A stretch of 64,000 nucleotides of DNA from Betaproteobacteria bacterium (GTDB taxonomy: Bacteria > Pseudomonadota > Gammaproteobacteria > Burkholderiales > Rhodocyclaceae). Below, piece after piece: positions 62,643 through 64,000 of this stretch. The notes under the pieces were generated by a model. That model ran no database searches and had not been told where the DNA came from. It saw nothing but the letters and a program-made list of their open reading frames with translations. Position numbers and translations under genes: made by a program. The DNA is taken from assembly GCA_016705475.1 (NCBI GenBank), contig JADIYD010000001.1, positions 248,001-312,000 of the forward strand. The letters run 5' to 3'. Within the stretch, counting starts at the first letter, position 1. Each line of letters starts with the position of its first letter.

Positions 62643-63587
62643 TTACCAGCCACGCATGAGCGCGATGCCGTGTGCGCCGTGTTGCTGTGCTTCCTGACAC
62701 ATCTCCGGCTTCATTCCGCCTAAGGCCAGAACCGGCAGCGTGTTACCGGCCAGTTGTCCGGCGAATTCCGCCCAGCCGAGGCCTGTTGTTTCGGGGTGGG
62801 TTGGCGTTGGCAGCACCGGGCCGAAAAGGGCGTAGTCGAGGCCGAGTTCTCCTGCGCGGGTGATTTCCGCTGCGTTGTGGCAGGAGGCACCAACCCAGGT
62901 GAAGTCGGGGCGCTGAGTGCAGCTTGCCAGGCTGGCCGACGAAAGGTGGACGCCATCGGCGCCGACCTTGCGGGCGATTTCCTCATCGCCATTGATGACA
63001 ACCAGCGCGCCATGGCTGTGCGCCAGGCGGTAAACGGCTTCGGCGAACCACAGGCGCTGGGCGGGCGGCCAACCCTTGTCGCGTACCTGGATCAGGCGCA
63101 GGCCGGTCTGCAGGGCTTCTTCGAGCCGTTCAAGCTGGCGCTCGGTGCCTTCGTGTTCGGCATTCGTGATAGCCATCATTGTCGGCAGCGACAGGGCTTT
63201 CAGAATGGGATCGTTGGCCGGCAGGATGGGCGAAACCGTGGCGGTTTTGCCCGTTTTTTGCCAGTCGACCGCAGCATGCTCAAGTGGCGCCGTGATGCCG
63301 ATTTCGCCTTCCCACGCCGTGACGCGCCAGAAGTTGAGGCGCACCGTGGCGTGCGGGTAGGTGAATTGGCGGGTTAGCCAAGGCGAGCAGGCGGTGACGG
63401 TGATGCCGAGTTCTTCCTGCAATTCGCGGATCAGTGCGTCGCGCACGCTCTCGCCGGGTTCGACCTTGCCGCCGGGGAATTCCCAATAGCCAGCGTAGAC
63501 CTTGCCTTCCGGACGCTGGGCGAGCAGGAACTCGGTACCGCCGGCGCGCAGCATCACGGCGGCGGCAACTTCGACGATCTTGCTCAC
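62643..63587 (-). CDS. Nudix hydrolase fused to thiamine phosphate synthase-like domain (MutT-ThiE)
   Basis: A 314-residue fusion. Residues 1-135 are a MutT-type Nudix domain with the full box GGKVEPGESVRDAL followed by RELQEELGI, likely cleansing 8-oxo-dGTP. Residues about 150-314 are a ThiE/TenI-type barrel (LRLIQVRDKGWP, GADGVHLSSA, FGPVLPTPTHPE, LALGGMKPE). The ThiE half lacks several substrate residues of true ThiE, so it may be TenI-like. A copy of the dispersed element encodes the linker between the domains. Confidence 0.9.
   Translation of the reverse strand: MSKIVEVAAAVMLRAGGTEFLLAQRPEGKVYAGYWEFPGGKVEPGESVRDALIRELQEELGITVTACSPWLTRQFTYPHATVRLNFWRVTAWEGEIGITAPLEHAAVDWQKTGKTATVSPILPANDPILKALSLPTMMAITNAEHEGTERQLERLEEALQTGLRLIQVRDKGWPPAQRLWFAEAVYRLAHSHGALVVINGDEEIARKVGADGVHLSSASLASCTQRPDFTWVGASCHNAAEITRAGELGLDYALFGPVLPTPTHPETTGLGWAEFAGQLAGNTLPVLALGGMKPEMCQEAQQHGAHGIALMRGW
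63241..63272 (-). repeat. Dispersed 30-base element, copy K (in MutT-ThiE linker)
   Basis: Minus strand GCGGTCGACTGGC, A6, CGGGCAAAACCGC, encoding AVDWQKTGKTA at the boundary between the Nudix domain and the linker to the ThiE domain. Confidence 0.5.
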
Positions 63588-64000
63588 TTGGCTTTCTTTC
63601 GCAACGATTTTTGGCGTCCGGCCAGATCGCGGGCAAACTGCCAGGCGACGCGCCCGGAGCGTGAGCCGCGGCTCAACGCCCAGTTCAGCGCTTCGCGCTC
63701 GCTGGCAGCGATCACTTCATCGGCGACGCCAAACTGGCGAGCCCAGTGATTGGCGATGTCCAGGTAGTCGTCCTGGCTGAACGGGTAGAAAGAAATCCAC
63801 AGGCCGAAGCGCTCGGACAGCGAGATCTTTTCCTCGGTTGTTTCGCCGGGGTGGATTTCGTCATCGACGCGATGCGTTTCGAGATTCTCCGAAAAATATT
63901 CCGGCATCAGATGGCGGCGATTCGAGGTGGCGTAGATCAGCACGTTATCGGGCGGTGCGGAGATTGAGCCGTCGAGTACGGATTTCAACGCCTTGTACGC
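63584..64000 (-). CDS. DUF815 family AAA-type ATPase (5' end outside window)
   Basis: The C-terminal ~138 residues of a DUF815 P-loop ATPase. The frame stays open to base 64000, so the start lies beyond the window. Visible: LKSVLDGS, YATSNRRHLMPEYF (sensor-1 type), DDEIHPGETTEEKISLSERF and SRSGRVAWQFARDL. The Walker A part is outside. It overlaps the MutT-ThiE start by 4 bases; this pair is common in Proteobacteria. Confidence 0.9.
   Translation of the reverse strand, partial: AYKALKSVLDGSISAPPDNVLIYATSNRRHLMPEYFSENLETHRVDDEIHPGETTEEKISLSERFGLWISFYPFSQDDYLDIANHWARQFGVADEVIAASEREALNWALSRGSRSGRVAWQFARDLAGRQKSLRKKAK

Noticed and set aside
1..64000. CRISPR array, insertion sequence, integrase or prophage
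   Set aside because: No direct-repeat/spacer pattern, transposase, integrase or terminal repeats were found; the recurring element is single-copy at each site and has no spacers.

Overview
The window reads as 64 kb of chromosome from a Gram-negative betaproteobacterium, most likely Rhodocyclales (Dechloromonas/Azonexus type). This rests on gene order and protein style: birA-coaX, lolB-ispE-tRNA-Gln-prs-rplY-pth-ychF, rsmD-coaD-ferredoxin next to ftsY-ftsE-ftsX, coaE-zapD-yacG, and many PAS/GGDEF/EAL and histidine kinase genes. I see no phage, plasmid, insertion sequence or CRISPR array. Genes are tightly packed and no gap exceeds 300 bases.

Layout. 1-2.6 kb: the end of ntrC, then birA (frameshifted) and coaX. 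2.6-6.1 kb: a DUF350 / SPFH / DUF4178 / small-protein operon. 6.1-9.8 kb: a glycine-rich protein with gabD, an NlpC/P60 lipoprotein, an HDOD protein and tRNA-Arg. 9.9-27.2 kb: nine minus-strand signalling genes, eight of them in one tight operon. 27.2-31.8 kb: a HicA-like protein, pgpA, thiL, nusB, ribH, ribB and a YceI protein. 31.8-42.8 kb: a membrane spermidine synthase, a GGDEF-EAL protein, ychF, pth, rplY, prs, tRNA-Gln, ispE, lolB (frameshifted), a TPR protein and mutM. 42.9-53.6 kb: a dynamin-like GTPase, ferredoxin, coaD, rsmD, two M16 peptidase-family genes, ftsY, ftsE, ftsX (frameshifted) and an FAD oxidase. 53.6-64 kb: a hybrid kinase with a PhnD-like sensor, NamZ and DOMON-like proteins, TrpB2, a SPOR protein, coaE, zapD, yacG, a Nudix-ThiE fusion and the end of a DUF815 ATPase.

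Most interesting system. The operon at 9906-23787 encodes, in transcription order: a REC-PAS-(degenerate GGDEF)-EAL-REC protein, a large sensor kinase, a REC-HD-GYP protein, a lone REC, an MglA-like Ras-type GTPase, a soluble kinase, a REC domain fused to an MshEN/GspE-PilB type ATPase, and a hemerythrin-kinase fusion. Most neighbours overlap by 4 bases or are 2 bases apart. The set suggests a switch in which oxygen and other signals, c-di-GMP breakdown and a polarity GTPase control a type IV pilus or type II secretion-like motor ATPase. That function is inference.

Second striking signal. A dispersed ~30-base element recurs at least 11 times, plus about four looser copies. It has a GGTC(A/G)ACYGG core, then an A5 (sometimes T5) tract, then GGCC and a second A/T-rich tract about one helical turn later. 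It lies in intergenic gaps and also inside genes, in several reading frames and both orientations, mostly at termini, linkers or variable segments. The layout resembles a DNA-uptake signal more than a regulator site. I know of no description of it.

Three conserved genes (birA, lolB, ftsX) each carry a one-base frameshift. Two of these lie in short homopolymers, so sequencing or assembly error is the likeliest cause.
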